A stretch of DNA of 44,479 nucleotides from JBDTSW01 sp039930945 (GTDB lineage: Bacteria > Actinomycetota > Thermoleophilia > Solirubrobacterales > 70-9). Position numbers and translations under genes: made by a program. The notes below the pieces were generated by a model. The model saw nothing but the letters and a program-made list of their open reading frames with translations. It ran no database searches and had not been told where the DNA came from. The stretch is taken from contig JBDTSW010000004.1 in the NCBI GenBank assembly GCA_039930945.1, forward strand, positions 1 through 44,479. Reading direction: 5' to 3'. Shown piece by piece: positions 24,023 through 32,194 of the stretch. Position 1 is the first letter of the stretch, and each line of letters starts with the position of its first letter.

Positions 24023-25176
24023 GCCGCTCGCGCGTCTCCCGGGTCGCCGTTGGTCTCAGCCCGCGGATAGGGCGGCGGCTTCGCCTTCTTTGAGATCACC
24101 CGCAGCTGCGTCGACGGGTCCCAGAAGTTCGCCTCCTGCTGGCTGTCGATGAGCTCGTCGATCGGCGTCTCCGGAGCGTCGCCCTCGAGCCACCCGGAGC
24201 GGTTGTCGGGCCGCGGGTTGGCGCCGTTGTCGGCCTGGCGGGCGACGTTCAGCCCCAGCTCCTCGAACATCTCCCGGTCGTCGGCGGGCTCGGCGCCCAG
24301 CGTCGTCAGGAAGTTGCCCATCATCACCCCGTTGAGGCCGGCCCTGACCGCCAGCGGCTGCAGGTCGTCGAGGTTCTCCACCCGGCCTCCGCAGAGGCGG
24401 AAGAGGGCGTCGGGGAGGATCAGGCGAAAGATCGCCACCCACTTGACCACCTCCCAGGCGTCCATCAGCTCGCGGTCGCCGAACTTCGTGCCCGAGCGCG
24501 GATTGAGCAGGTTGATCGGCACCGACGTCGGGTTCACCTCGGCCAGCTCGAACGCCATCTCGACGCGCTGGTGGGGCGTCTCGCCGAGGTTGAGGATGCC
24601 GCCGACGCAGGTCTCCAGCCCGGCCTCCTTGACGGCGTCGATCGTCCGCATCCGCCCCTCGTAGCGGACCGTCGTCGTCACCTCCTCGTAGTAGGAGCGC
24701 GCGGTCTCGACGTTGTGGTGGACGCGCTGCACGCCGGCGTCGGCGAGCTTGCGCGCGCGGCCGGGCGAGATGTGGCCGACCGAGACGCAGCGCTTCAGGT
24801 TGGTGTGCTCGGAGACCAGCTTCGCGCCCTCGACGATCGACTCGAAGTCGCGCTTCGAGAGCCCCTGGCCCTGGGTGACCATGCAGAAGCGGTGTGCCCC
24901 GGCGGCCTCCGCCGCCTTCGCGTGCTCGAGGATCTGGTCGGGGCTCATCATCGCGTGCATCGGCGTATCGGCCTCGGCGTAGCGCGACTGGGCGCAAAAG
25001 CCGCAGTCCTCGGCGCAGCCCCCCGACTTGGCGTTGACCAGCGAGCACATGTCGGTCGAATCGCCGAAGCGCTCCTTGCGGACGGCCCAGGCGCGCTCGA
25101 CAAGCTCGCCGATCTCGTCGTGGGAGGACAGATCTCCGAGCGCGAGGGCCTCTTCGAAGCTGATCAGCGATGTCAT
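24019..25176 (-). CDS. bioB: Biotin synthase
   Basis: BioB is the radical-SAM enzyme that inserts sulfur into dethiobiotin. The 385-residue product has the 4Fe-4S motif C54-x3-C58-x2-C61 in SGGCAEDCGFCAQS and conserved blocks including VHHNVETARSYY and ILNLGET, with downstream cysteines for the 2Fe-2S cluster. ATG 25176 is preferred to GTG 25188 because a TAGCCT -10 box lies immediately before that GTG, so the transcript would begin past it. The C-terminus (from about residue 330) is longer than in typical BioB. It is the first gene of the bioB-bioF-MBL-bioD unit. Confidence 0.95.
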
Positions 25177-25188
25177 CCTGCGGCCCAC

Positions 25189-25194
25189 AGGCTA
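25189..25194 (-). promoter_or_regulatory. -10 box of the biotin operon
   Basis: TAGCCT on the minus strand ends 12 bases before the bioB ATG, giving a predicted leader of about six bases. It is identical to the -10 boxes of the secreted-protein and glpK genes. I saw no BirA- or BioQ-like palindrome around it. Confidence 0.4.
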
Positions 25195-25230
25195 GGCCCA
25201 GGGTCGGACAGCGCCCAGGCGCGCTCGGGT

Positions 25231-25545
25231 TCAGCTGGCGCGGGGGCGGCGGCCGCGGACGCGGGCGCTGCGGCTGGGGCTGGCCACTGCGCCGGGCCGT
25301 GCCTCGGCGACGTTGGTCGAGCGGGAGCCGGGCCATCGGCCCGAGGCCTCCTCGCGGGCGTCGAAACGCGCCCGGCCGAAGATCGTCATTCCCGGCTCAC
25401 ACTCCGAACCGCGCCCCTGCTGGTCGAGCGCGTAGCGGGAGTGATCCGGGCGCTCGTAGACGGTGACGTTGCCGCCGTCGCCGACCATGCGGTCGTCGCA
25501 CATCGGGAACCTCTGTTGCTCGGAGGGTTGCGGCATCGACGTCAC
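25231..25545 (-). CDS. Small basic protein of unknown function
   Basis: A 104-residue hydrophilic protein starting MTSMPQPSEQQRFPMCDDR. The central part (GGNVTVYERPDHSRYALDQQ to FGRARFDAREEASG) looks ordered and has two cysteines, while the C-terminal third is Arg/Ser/Ala-rich and probably disordered. I do not recognise a family. The GTG start at 25545 is chosen because a TACCCT -10 box sits exactly six bases upstream, the leaderless geometry; an ATG nine bases further in is an alternative. It lies between the broken glycosylase gene and bioB on the same strand. Confidence 0.6.
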   Translation of the reverse strand: MTSMPQPSEQQRFPMCDDRMVGDGGNVTVYERPDHSRYALDQQGRGSECEPGMTIFGRARFDAREEASGRWPGSRSTNVAEARPGAVASPSRSARVRGRRPRAS

Positions 25546-25551
25546 CGATTC

Positions 25552-25557
25552 AGGGTA
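25552..25557 (-). promoter_or_regulatory. -10 box of the 104-residue protein gene (leaderless)
   Basis: TACCCT on the minus strand occupies -12 to -7 relative to the GTG at 25545. This exact spacing favours the GTG over longer or shorter frames. Confidence 0.45.
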
Positions 25558-25571
25558 CAGGGGGAGCCCGG

Positions 25572-26204
25572 CTAGGCGGCGGGCGAGTTCGCCAGCGATT
25601 CCCACAGATAGAGGCAGGCGAGGGTGCGGTGTGGGCGCCAGGACGCGGCGATCTCGGTCAACTCGTCGGGCTTCGGCATCTCCTCCAGGCCGTAGGCGAG
25701 CCGGGCGGCCTTGCGAATCCCGAGGTCACCGGTCGGAAGCACGTCCGGGCGCTCGAGGTGGAAGATCAGAAACACCTGGGCGCTCCACTCGCCGAGGCCG
25801 CGGACCGCGGTGATCTCCTCGACCACCTGCTCGTCTCCAAGCTGGTCGAGGCGGTCGATCTCGAGCGAGCCGTCGAGGACGTGGCGCGCGAGGTCTTGCA
25901 GGTAGGAGACCTTGCGGCCCGAGAGGCCACAGCCGCGCAACTCGGCCTGCTCGGCGTCGAGCAGTCGTTGCGGCGCCGGGTTGTCGCCGCCGAACAGCTA
26001 CAGCAGGCGGCCGTGGATCGTGAAGGCCGCCTTGACCGAGAGCTGCTGGCCGATGATCGCCCGCACCAGCGTCGCGTAGGCGTCGCCTTTCGGGCGGCCG
26101 CGACGGCGGCGCTCCATGTCCATCTGACCGATCTGCTCGATCAGCCCGGCGATCACCGGGTCGGCCGCCGCGAGCGCCCTGGCGTCGGCGGTGAGCTTCG
26201 CCAT
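25572..26204 (-). pseudogene. DNA-3-methyladenine glycosylase (AlkA/HhH-GPD), interrupted by one in-frame TAG
   Basis: The enzyme family removes alkylated bases from DNA. The first 68 codons encode the AlkA-type start of the HhH-GPD fold (YATLVRAIIGQQLSVKAA, ending HGRLL); codon 69 is TAG (25998-26000), and the same frame then continues LFGGDNPAPQRLL, GLSGRKVSYLQDLA, the helix-hairpin-helix VRGLGEWSAQVFLIF and the catalytic-Asp region PTGDLGIRKA to a normal end. No frameshift is needed, so one base change (for example GAG or CAG to TAG) explains it. The ATG overlaps the hydratase stop (TGATG). TAG is an ordinary stop elsewhere here, so recoding is unlikely; true inactivation or a sequence error remain open. 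Confidence 0.88.
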
Positions 26205-27010
26205 CAGCGACCCTGCCAGTGAGGCTTGCGCTTCTCGGCGAAGGCGGTGATCCCCTCGCGGAAGTCCTCCGAGGCAAAGCAGGAGCGGCGCAGCTCGACC
26301 AGCTCGGCCTCCTGCTTCGCGCTCAGCAGCGGGTTGCGGGCGAGCGTCTCGATCGCCTGCTTGTTGCCGCGCACCGCCAGGGGCGCGTTGGCCGCGATCT
26401 CCGCGGCCAGTTCCACGGCCTCCTCGGCGAGTCGGTCTGCCGCCACCACCTGGTTGACGAGCCCGGTCGACTCGGCGTGAGATGCCTCCAGGTTGCGGCC
26501 CACCAGGAACAGCTCCTTGGTCGAGGCGACCCCGATCACCTCGATGAAGCGCTCGAGCCCGGTGTGGCTGTAGATCAATCCGAGCTTGGCCGCCGGCATC
26601 CCCAGCTTGGCGCCGTCGGCACAGACCCGCAGGTCGCAGCGCACCGCCAACTCCAGCCCCCCGCCCAGGCAGTGGCCGTTGATCGCCGCCACGACCGGAT
26701 AGGGGTGGGCGCTGACCGCCTCCATCGCGGCGTGGAAGGGATGGGCCACCAGCGCCTCGGCCTCGTCGACGAAGGCCCCGCCGTCGATCGCGCCGATGTC
26801 GTAGCCCGCCGAGAACATCTCGCCGGCTCCGGTGATCACGACGCAGCGGACCTCGATCCCCCGCTCGAGCGAGGGCAGCACCTCGGCGAGGGCGTCGAGG
26901 ACGTCGTGGTCGAGCGCGTTGCGCTTCTCGGGGTTGGAGATCGTCAGCCGGGCCACCGCCTCGGCCGGATGGTCGAGAACCAGCTTGCCCCCGGCCAGCT
27001 GGGAGTTCAA
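26204..27010 (-). CDS. Enoyl-CoA hydratase/isomerase (crotonase) family protein
   Basis: This 268-residue crotonase-fold protein has the CoA-binding/oxyanion pieces GEMFSAGYDI and NGHCLGGGLELAVRCD, which keeps the first catalytic-type Glu, while the second position reads MPAAKLGL (Ala where hydratases usually have Glu). It therefore may be an isomerase or another crotonase rather than a classical hydratase. The C-terminus FREGITAFAEKRKPHW is typical. The frame runs further upstream through a repeat element; the TTG at 27010 is the likeliest start but is unproven. It is coupled to the broken glycosylase gene. Confidence 0.85.
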   Translation of the reverse strand: MNSQLAGGKLVLDHPAEAVARLTISNPEKRNALDHDVLDALAEVLPSLERGIEVRCVVITGAGEMFSAGYDIGAIDGGAFVDEAEALVAHPFHAAMEAVSAHPYPVVAAINGHCLGGGLELAVRCDLRVCADGAKLGMPAAKLGLIYSHTGLERFIEVIGVASTKELFLVGRNLEASHAESTGLVNQVVAADRLAEEAVELAAEIAANAPLAVRGNKQAIETLARNPLLSAKQEAELVELRRSCFASEDFREGITAFAEKRKPHWQGR

Positions 27011-27030
27011 GGAGCTACCCGTAACCCCGA

Positions 27031-27079
27031 CGGCCCCGGACGCGAAGCGGAGGAGCCGACGGGCAGTGATTCGGGGCCG
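27031..27079. repeat. Stem-loop repeat, copy A (upstream of the enoyl-CoA hydratase gene)
   Basis: Arms CGGCCCCG (27031-27038) and CGGGGCCG (27072-27079) are perfect inverted repeats. The loop holds the conserved core, read on the minus strand as CTCCTCCGCTTCGCG (27055-27041). The same core occurs in copies B and C and, degenerate, in D. The core ends 30 bases before the TTG start of the hydratase gene and points the same way. Confidence 0.6.
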
Positions 27080-27108
27080 GCGGGGTCCCTGGAGGGTGCG
27101 GCCACAGC

Positions 27109-27330
27109 TCAGGACTCGTCGAGGACCACGAGGACGTCGCCCTCCTGGACTGACTGGCCCTCCTGGCAGCGGATCTCCTTGATCGTGCCGTCGTCCTCGA
27201 CTTCGACCGGCATCTCCATCTTCATCGACTCCAGGATGACCACCGTGTCGCCATCGGAGACCTGGTTTCCGACGGCGACCTCGATCTTCCAGACCGTGCC
27301 CGTGATGTGCGCCTCGACGTCGATGCTCAT
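27109..27330 (-). CDS. Stand-alone biotin/lipoyl carrier domain protein
   Basis: A 73-residue protein made only of a biotinyl/lipoyl domain: the hammerhead with LESMKMEMPVEV carries the biotin-accepting lysine K37, and the paired end strand reads QEGDVLVVLDES. The MKM motif and acidic context favour biotin over lipoate. It probably swings carboxyl groups between a biotin carboxylase and a carboxyltransferase such as the subunit at 39336-40949; no biotin carboxylase is in the window. The ATG giving MSIDVEAH fits the domain boundary; TATTCT ten bases upstream may be its -10 box. Confidence 0.9.
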   Translation of the reverse strand: MSIDVEAHITGTVWKIEVAVGNQVSDGDTVVILESMKMEMPVEVEDDGTIKEIRCQEGQSVQEGDVLVVLDES

Positions 27331-27377
27331 CTGGCGCGGCAGAATATCCTGCGGCGGCGACGCCGCCCACATGCCTC

Positions 27378-27402
27378 TGCCGGCACAGCTGGTGTGCCGG
27401 CA
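27378..27402. promoter_or_regulatory. Perfect 10-bp-arm palindrome in a divergent intergenic region
   Basis: TGCCGGCACA (27378-27387) and TGTGCCGGCA (27393-27402) are exact inverted repeats with a GCTGG spacer. The element lies between the biotin carrier gene (minus) and the glycosyltransferase gene (plus), two bases before a GAGAAT -10-like box (27405-27410) that ends eight bases before the glycosyltransferase ATG. A repressor operator is the most likely role; a hairpin in RNA is the alternative. Confidence 0.5.
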
Positions 27403-27418
27403 TGGAGAATCACTGCCC

Positions 27419-28111
27419 ATGTCGACCGAACACCCGATCGTGATCGTCGCCGCCCGCAACGAGGCCGATCGCATCGGCGCCACCCTGACCGCCCTGGGCG
27501 AGACGTTCGCCGGCGCGCACGTCGTCGTCGCCGACGACGCCGCCGACGACGCCACCGCGGACGTCGCCCTGACCCACGGCGCCGAGGTCGTCTCGCGGGG
27601 ACGCCCGCACGGCAAGGGGGGAAACATGACCGCGGCCGTCGCGACCGTGATCGACCGCGCCCACGAGCCCTCGGCGCCGACCTTCCTGCTGTGCGACGGC
27701 GATCTGGGCTCCTCGGCGGCGCAGCTGCGCGCGCTGGTCGACGCGGTGGAGGCGGGCGAGTGCGATCTCGCGATCGCCGCCTTCCGCCGACGCGCCGGCG
27801 GCGGCTTCGGCGTCGCCTTACGCTACGCCCAGAGAGCGATCGAGCGCCTCAGCGGCTACCGGGCCACGGCGCCGATCTCCGGCCAGCGTGCGCTCAGCCC
27901 CACCGCGATGCGCGCGGCCTATCCGTTCGCGGCCGGTTACGGAATGGAGATCGGGATCACCGTCGACGTCGTCCGCGCCGGCCTCGAGGTTCGGGAGGTC
28001 GAGCTCGACCTCGTCCACCGGGCCACCGGGCGCACCCTCGCCGGGTTCATCCACCGCGGGCGCCAGCTCCGTGACTTCCGCCGGGCCGTCCGTTCACGCG
28101 CGCCCGGATAG
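27419..28111 (+). CDS. Family 2-type glycosyltransferase
   Basis: The 230-residue protein has the GT-A nucleotide-sugar fold: PIVIVAARNEADRIGATLTA at the N-terminus, VVVADDAADDATADVA, a GRPHGKGGNMTAAV loop and CDGDLGSS in the DxD position. The C-terminal part (GMEIGITVDVVRAGLEVREVELDLVHRATGR) is common in GT2 enzymes. It has no membrane helix. The acceptor is unknown. The upstream open frame is unrelated; the ATG at 27419 follows the GAGAAT box. Its stop TAG lies within the -10 box of the downstream glpK gene. Confidence 0.85.
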   Translation: MSTEHPIVIVAARNEADRIGATLTALGETFAGAHVVVADDAADDATADVALTHGAEVVSRGRPHGKGGNMTAAVATVIDRAHEPSAPTFLLCDGDLGSSAAQLRALVDAVEAGECDLAIAAFRRRAGGGFGVALRYAQRAIERLSGYRATAPISGQRALSPTAMRAAYPFAAGYGMEIGITVDVVRAGLEVREVELDLVHRATGRTLAGFIHRGRQLRDFRRAVRSRAPG

Positions 28112-28114
28112 CCT
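28109..28114 (+). promoter_or_regulatory. -10 box of glpK (leaderless)
   Basis: TAGCCT ends seven bases before the glpK GTG, and its TAG is also the stop codon of the glycosyltransferase gene. No ribosome-binding site is present. This lets glpK be made independently of the upstream gene. Confidence 0.45.
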
Positions 28115-28121
28115 GCCGGGC

Positions 28122-29579
28122 GTGATCCTCGCCATCGACCAGGGGACCACGGGGACGACGTGCCTCGTCTTCGACCGCGAGGGCCGGGTGGCCGGGCGCT
28201 CCTACAGCGAGTTCCGCCAGCACTTCCCGCGGCCGGGCTGGGTCGAGCACGACGCCAACGACATCTGGGGAGTCACCCGCCGCGTCGCCTCCGAGGCGAT
28301 CGACAGCGCCGGCGTCTCCGGCCGCCAGCTGGCAGCGATCGGGATCACCAACCAGCGCGAGACGGTGGTCGCCTGGGACCCCCGCACGGGTGAGCCCGTC
28401 CACAACGCGCTCGTCTGGCAGGACCGGCGCACCGCGGGCCGCTGCGACGAGCTGCGCCAGGCGGGCCACACCGACCTGGTCCGCGAGCGCACCGGCCTGG
28501 TCATCGACCCCTACTTCTCCGCGACCAAGATCGAGTGGCTGCGCCGAAACGTCGAGGCGGCGCGTGACGCCGTCTTCGGGACGATCGACTCCTGGCTGGT
28601 GTTCAAGCTCACCGGCCGTCACGTCACCGACTACTCCAACGCCTCGCGGACGATGCTGTTCGACATCCGTGAGCTGCGCTGGGACCCCGACCTCTGCGCG
28701 CTGCTGGAGATCGACCCGGCGAGCCTGCCCGAGCCGGTGCGCTCCTCGCAGGTCTACGGGCGCACCGATGTCTTCGGCGGCGATGTCGCGGTGGCGGGGA
28801 TCGCCGGCGACCAGCAGGCGGCCCTGTTCGGCCAGGCCTGCCACCGGCCGGGGATGGCCAAGAACACCTACGGAACCGGCAGCTTCGTCCTGCTGAACAC
28901 GGGTGGCGCGGCGCCGCAGCCCGGCGAGGGCCTGCTGACCACGATCGCCTGGGGTCTCGAAGCGGGCACCGACTACGCCCTCGAGGCCGCGGTGTTCGTC
29001 ACCGGCGCCGCGGTGCAGTGGCTGCGTGACGGCCTCGGGATCATCGAGGGTGCCGAGGAGACCGAGGGGCTGGCGGCGTCGCTGGACTCCAACGACGACG
29101 TCTACTTCGTCCCCGCGCTGACCGGCCTCGGCTCGCCCCACTGGGACCCCTACGCCCGCGGCACGATCGTCGGCCTGACCCGCGGCGCCGGCCGCGCCCA
29201 TCTGGCCCGCGCCGCGCTGGAGGCGATCGCCTACCAGACCGTGGACGCGGTCCGCGCCCAGGAGGCCACCGCCGGCGCGACCCTGAGCGAGCTGCGCGCC
29301 GACGGCGGCGGCGTCGCCAACGGCTGGCTGATGCAGTTCCAGGCCGACGTTCTCGGGGCGCCGGTGATCGTGCCCGAGATCTCGGAGACGACCGCGCTCG
29401 GGGCCGCCTATCTGGCCGGGATCGCGACCGGGGTCTGGACCGCCGGCCAGGTGAGCGAGATGTGGCGCGAGGCTGCGCGGTATGAGCCGCGGATGGCCGA
29501 CTCCGAGCGCGAGGCGCTCGTCGCCCGCTGGCGCCAGGCGGTCTCCCGCTCGCGGGGGTGGGCTCGCGAGGACGCGTAA
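28122..29579 (+). CDS. glpK: Glycerol kinase
   Basis: GlpK phosphorylates glycerol to glycerol-3-phosphate with ATP. The 485-residue FGGY-family protein has the phosphate loop DQGTTGTT (6-13), WVEHDANDIW, TNQRETVVAWD, NALVWQDRRT, the DYSNASRTMLFDI block and the C-terminal LRADGGGVANGWLMQ and ATP-binding ETTALGAAYLAG. All are intact. The GTG start puts the first strand VILAIDQG at residue 1. Its product feeds the PlsC-like acyltransferase gene immediately downstream, suggesting a phospholipid or glycerol-utilisation link. Confidence 0.96.
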   Translation: MILAIDQGTTGTTCLVFDREGRVAGRSYSEFRQHFPRPGWVEHDANDIWGVTRRVASEAIDSAGVSGRQLAAIGITNQRETVVAWDPRTGEPVHNALVWQDRRTAGRCDELRQAGHTDLVRERTGLVIDPYFSATKIEWLRRNVEAARDAVFGTIDSWLVFKLTGRHVTDYSNASRTMLFDIRELRWDPDLCALLEIDPASLPEPVRSSQVYGRTDVFGGDVAVAGIAGDQQAALFGQACHRPGMAKNTYGTGSFVLLNTGGAAPQPGEGLLTTIAWGLEAGTDYALEAAVFVTGAAVQWLRDGLGIIEGAEETEGLAASLDSNDDVYFVPALTGLGSPHWDPYARGTIVGLTRGAGRAHLARAALEAIAYQTVDAVRAQEATAGATLSELRADGGGVANGWLMQFQADVLGAPVIVPEISETTALGAAYLAGIATGVWTAGQVSEMWREAARYEPRMADSEREALVARWRQAVSRSRGWAREDA

Positions 29580-29603
29580 CCCGCGCGTCGGCGCCGGGTA
29601 ATC

Positions 29604-30398
29604 ATGATCGCAGCCGGCCGAGCCGGCGCTGACGACATGGCCGACATCAAGCCGCAGGTCTACAAGGATCCCCGCCCCGCGGAGTACTTCGCCCGCTTCC
29701 ACCACTACGTCCGCACGCACCGGCCCGGATGGGTCTACGAGGCGGTCCGGCTGCTGTTGACCTGGATCGCCGTGGTCGTGTACCGCGAGCGCGCGATCGG
29801 GACCGAGAACGTGCCGGCCGACGGGCCCGCGATCATCGCCCCCAACCACTTCTCCAACATGGACCACTTCTTCGCCGGCGTCTACCTGCGGCGGAAGATG
29901 CAGTTCATGGCGAAGTCGCAGCTCTTCGGCAACCCGATCCTCAACTACATCTTCCGCATCGGTGGGGTTTTCCCGGTCCGACGCGGCCACCAAGACGACG
30001 AGGCCTTCAAGACCGCAGACGCGATCCTCGAGCGCGGCAGCTGCGTGCTCATGTACTGCGAGGGCGGGCGCTCGCGAACCGGAAGATTGGGCGAGCCCCG
30101 CGCCGGCGTCGGCCGCCTCGCGCTCGAGTCGGGCGTGCCGGTAGTGCCCGTCGCGATCCACGGCTCGCTCGGGGTCCGCAAGTGGCGCAAGCTGCGGTTC
30201 CCGAAGGTGACCGTCCACTACGCCGAGCCGATCAGCTTCGACCTCGTCGCCGAGCCGACCCGCGACCAGCAGGTCGAGGCGGCGGAGAGGATCTTCGCCC
30301 CGGTGCGCGAGATGTACGCCCAGCTCGAGGAGAAGGGCCGCGCCGGTGTCCTTCGCTCGCGCGACCGGGCGGCCTCCGGGGCCGCGCGCTACTCGTAA
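29604..30398 (+). CDS. 1-acyl-sn-glycerol-3-phosphate acyltransferase (PlsC-like)
   Basis: The 264-residue protein transfers an acyl chain to lysophosphatidate in phospholipid synthesis. The catalytic HX4D motif is NHFSNMD (H82, D87), followed by GNPILNYIFRIGGVFPVRR and the phosphate-binding EGGRSRTGRL. One membrane segment lies at about 47-62. Two ATGs are possible (29604 and 29637); the second gives MADIKPQVYK, and a GGTAAT box just before the first ATG slightly favours the second. The 3' end overlaps the convergent lactonase gene by ten bases. Acyl donor specificity is unknown. Confidence 0.9.
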   Translation: MIAAGRAGADDMADIKPQVYKDPRPAEYFARFHHYVRTHRPGWVYEAVRLLLTWIAVVVYRERAIGTENVPADGPAIIAPNHFSNMDHFFAGVYLRRKMQFMAKSQLFGNPILNYIFRIGGVFPVRRGHQDDEAFKTADAILERGSCVLMYCEGGRSRTGRLGEPRAGVGRLALESGVPVVPVAIHGSLGVRKWRKLRFPKVTVHYAEPISFDLVAEPTRDQQVEAAERIFAPVREMYAQLEEKGRAGVLRSRDRAASGAARYS

Positions 30399-31288
30399 CG
30401 CTCGTCCAGCGTCGCCCACAGGTCCGGGTCGTGGCTGGGGATGATCACGGCCTGCGGGTACTGGCGGGAGAACAGGCGCAGCTCCTGGAGCGAGCGCCGG
30501 AAGGTGTGCGGGTCGAACGGGCGCGCCGGGCCGGGCTTGTCCTCGAGCTGGCCGAGGGTGTAGACGGCATCGCCGGCGATCACCAGGTCGCGGTTGGCGA
30601 GCCGGCAGATCACGCACTGGTGGCCGGCCGAGTGTCCGGGGGTGGAGGCGAGGCGGACACTGCCGTCGCCGAACAGGTCAAAGGTCCGGCCGAAGGCCGA
30701 GTAGGACTCGACTCCGTCGCGGTAGCCGACGGTGCGGTAGTCGAAGACGTAGTCGTAGTGCTCCGGGCGGTAGCTCCGCATGATCGGCCGGGAGTCCGTC
30801 GTCGCCGCGATCCACTCGTCCTCGGAGAGGACGAACGTCGCCCGGGGGAACTCGGCCATCCCGGAGGAGTGGTCGACGTGCAGGTGGGTCATCACCACCA
30901 GCTTCAGTGCGCGCGAGTCGACGCCGCGCTCGCGCAGCTGGGTCGGCAGGTCCCGGCCCGGCTCGAGGCGCGGCCGGGAGATCCACGAGACGGCGCGGCC
31001 GAGGTTGGCCGCCGGCTTCGCCGAGACCGACGAGTGCAACCCGGTATCGACGACGAATGGGCCGTAGGTAGGGTGGCGAACGAGGAAGGCAGGGCACGGC
31101 ACCCACCACCAGCGCGAGCGCGGGGTCGCCAGGATCCGCGCCGTCTCCAGGCGCCCGCCCGGGCGCTCGAAGAACCCATGCGGGAACTGGACCTCGCCCA
31201 CCTTGAGCGGCTCGACGACGACGCTCGCCCCGGGCCTTCCACCCGGAAGCGGCGCGCTCAGCGGCTTCGCTTCAGCATGTACCTTCAC
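30389..31288 (-). CDS. MBL-fold metallo-hydrolase, N-acyl homoserine lactonase-like
   Basis: The 299-residue protein is a metallo-beta-lactamase-fold hydrolase with the complete zinc motif THLHVDH (H135, H137, D139, H140), a GHSAGHQ second-site histidine and AGDAVY aspartate, then PSHDPD. The DTGLHSSV strand and overall spacing resemble AttM/AiiA-type lactonases. A lactone or thioester hydrolase role in the adjoining acyl-CoA locus is also plausible. The GTG start is supported by a TACCCT -10 box eight bases before it. The first 22 residues are not conserved-looking. Confidence 0.85.
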   Translation of the reverse strand: MKVHAEAKPLSAPLPGGRPGASVVVEPLKVGEVQFPHGFFERPGGRLETARILATPRSRWWWVPCPAFLVRHPTYGPFVVDTGLHSSVSAKPAANLGRAVSWISRPRLEPGRDLPTQLRERGVDSRALKLVVMTHLHVDHSSGMAEFPRATFVLSEDEWIAATTDSRPIMRSYRPEHYDYVFDYRTVGYRDGVESYSAFGRTFDLFGDGSVRLASTPGHSAGHQCVICRLANRDLVIAGDAVYTLGQLEDKPGPARPFDPHTFRRSLQELRLFSRQYPQAVIIPSHDPDLWATLDERYE

Positions 31289-31296
31289 CGCCGATC

Positions 31297-31302
31297 AGGG
31301 TA
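31297..31302 (-). promoter_or_regulatory. -10 box of the lactonase-like gene (leaderless)
   Basis: TACCCT on the minus strand ends eight bases before the GTG. The divergent SDR gene has its own TAAGCT (31313-31318) eight bases before its ATG, so both genes start from a 38-base gap. Confidence 0.4.
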
Positions 31303-31326
31303 TCGGCGCGGATAAGCTCCACGCGC

Positions 31327-32184
31327 ATGGCCGAGCCGTCCCGCATCTTCAGGCCCGGACTGCTCGACGGGCAGGTGTGCGCGGTCTCGGGGGCCGGCAC
31401 GGGCCTGGGCAAGGCGACCGCCCTCGAGCTCGCCCGCCTGGGCGCGACGGTCGCGGTCTGCGGCCGGCGGCCGGAGCCGATCGCCGAGACCGTGGCCGAG
31501 ATCGAGGCCGGTGGCGGCGCCGCGTCGTCGTCGGCGATTGACGTCCGTGACGAGAAGGCCGTGGACGGCTACGTCGACGAGATCCTCGAGCGCCACGGCC
31601 GCCTCGACGTGCTGGTCAACAATGCCGGCGGGCAGTTCCTGAGCCCGGCCGAGGCGATCACGCCGAAGGGCTTTCGCACCGTGATCGAGCTCAACGTCAC
31701 CGGCACCTGGCTGATGACCCACGCCGCCGCGACCAAGGCCTTCATCCCCCAGGGCGGCGGCAAGGTCCTCAGCGTCACCCTCTCGCCCCACAACGGGATG
31801 CCCGGGATGGTCCACTCCGGGGCTGGTCGCGCCGCGGTCGAGAACATGATGCGGACGCTCTCGGTCGAGTGGGCGCGGTTTGGGATCAAGACCTGCGCGC
31901 TTGCCGCCGGGCAGTTCGACACCGAGACGCTGCGCACGAAGTACCCGCCCGCCGTAGTCGAGGGGATCCCGCGCACGGTCCCGCTCGGGCGCATGGGAAG
32001 CGAGCAGGAGTGGGCCTGGATGGTCGCCTACCTCGCCTCGCCGGCCGGCGACTTCTTCTCCGGGTGCGTGATCACCATGGACGGCGCCCGCGACAACTGG
32101 TTCGGCTCCTGGCCGCCGCAGGCGGTGGCCGGGGCGGCGGGAGAGCCCCCCGCAGAGGAGCGCCGGCCCAAGGCCGAGGGCTAG
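31327..32184 (+). CDS. SDR oxidoreductase, trans-2-enoyl-CoA / 2,4-dienoyl-CoA reductase-like
   Basis: The 285-residue SDR has the cofactor motif SGAGTGLGKATALEL and NNAG. In place of YxxxK it has HSGAGRAAVENMMRTLSVEW, the arrangement found in the PECR/DECR subgroup that reduces enoyl- or dienoyl-CoA, with GIKTCALAAGQFDTE after it. The C-terminal 25 residues are proline- and charge-rich. NADPH-dependent reduction of an unsaturated acyl-CoA is inferred from this motif. It is divergent from the lactonase gene and convergent with the FabG-like gene. Confidence 0.85.
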   Translation: MAEPSRIFRPGLLDGQVCAVSGAGTGLGKATALELARLGATVAVCGRRPEPIAETVAEIEAGGGAASSSAIDVRDEKAVDGYVDEILERHGRLDVLVNNAGGQFLSPAEAITPKGFRTVIELNVTGTWLMTHAAATKAFIPQGGGKVLSVTLSPHNGMPGMVHSGAGRAAVENMMRTLSVEWARFGIKTCALAAGQFDTETLRTKYPPAVVEGIPRTVPLGRMGSEQEWAWMVAYLASPAGDFFSGCVITMDGARDNWFGSWPPQAVAGAAGEPPAEERRPKAEG

Positions 32185-32194
32185 CCGAGCCGCC

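Noticed and set aside
25998..26000. TAG read as a sense codon (pyrrolysine or other recoding)
   Set aside because: TAG ends many other genes in the window, no pylT or tRNA suppressor seen, and the family does not use it.
28047..30617. 856-codon minus-strand open frame antisense to glpK and plsC
   Set aside because: No recognisable domain; low-complexity Asp/Arg/Gly composition; fully explained by high GC in the third codon position of the real genes opposite.
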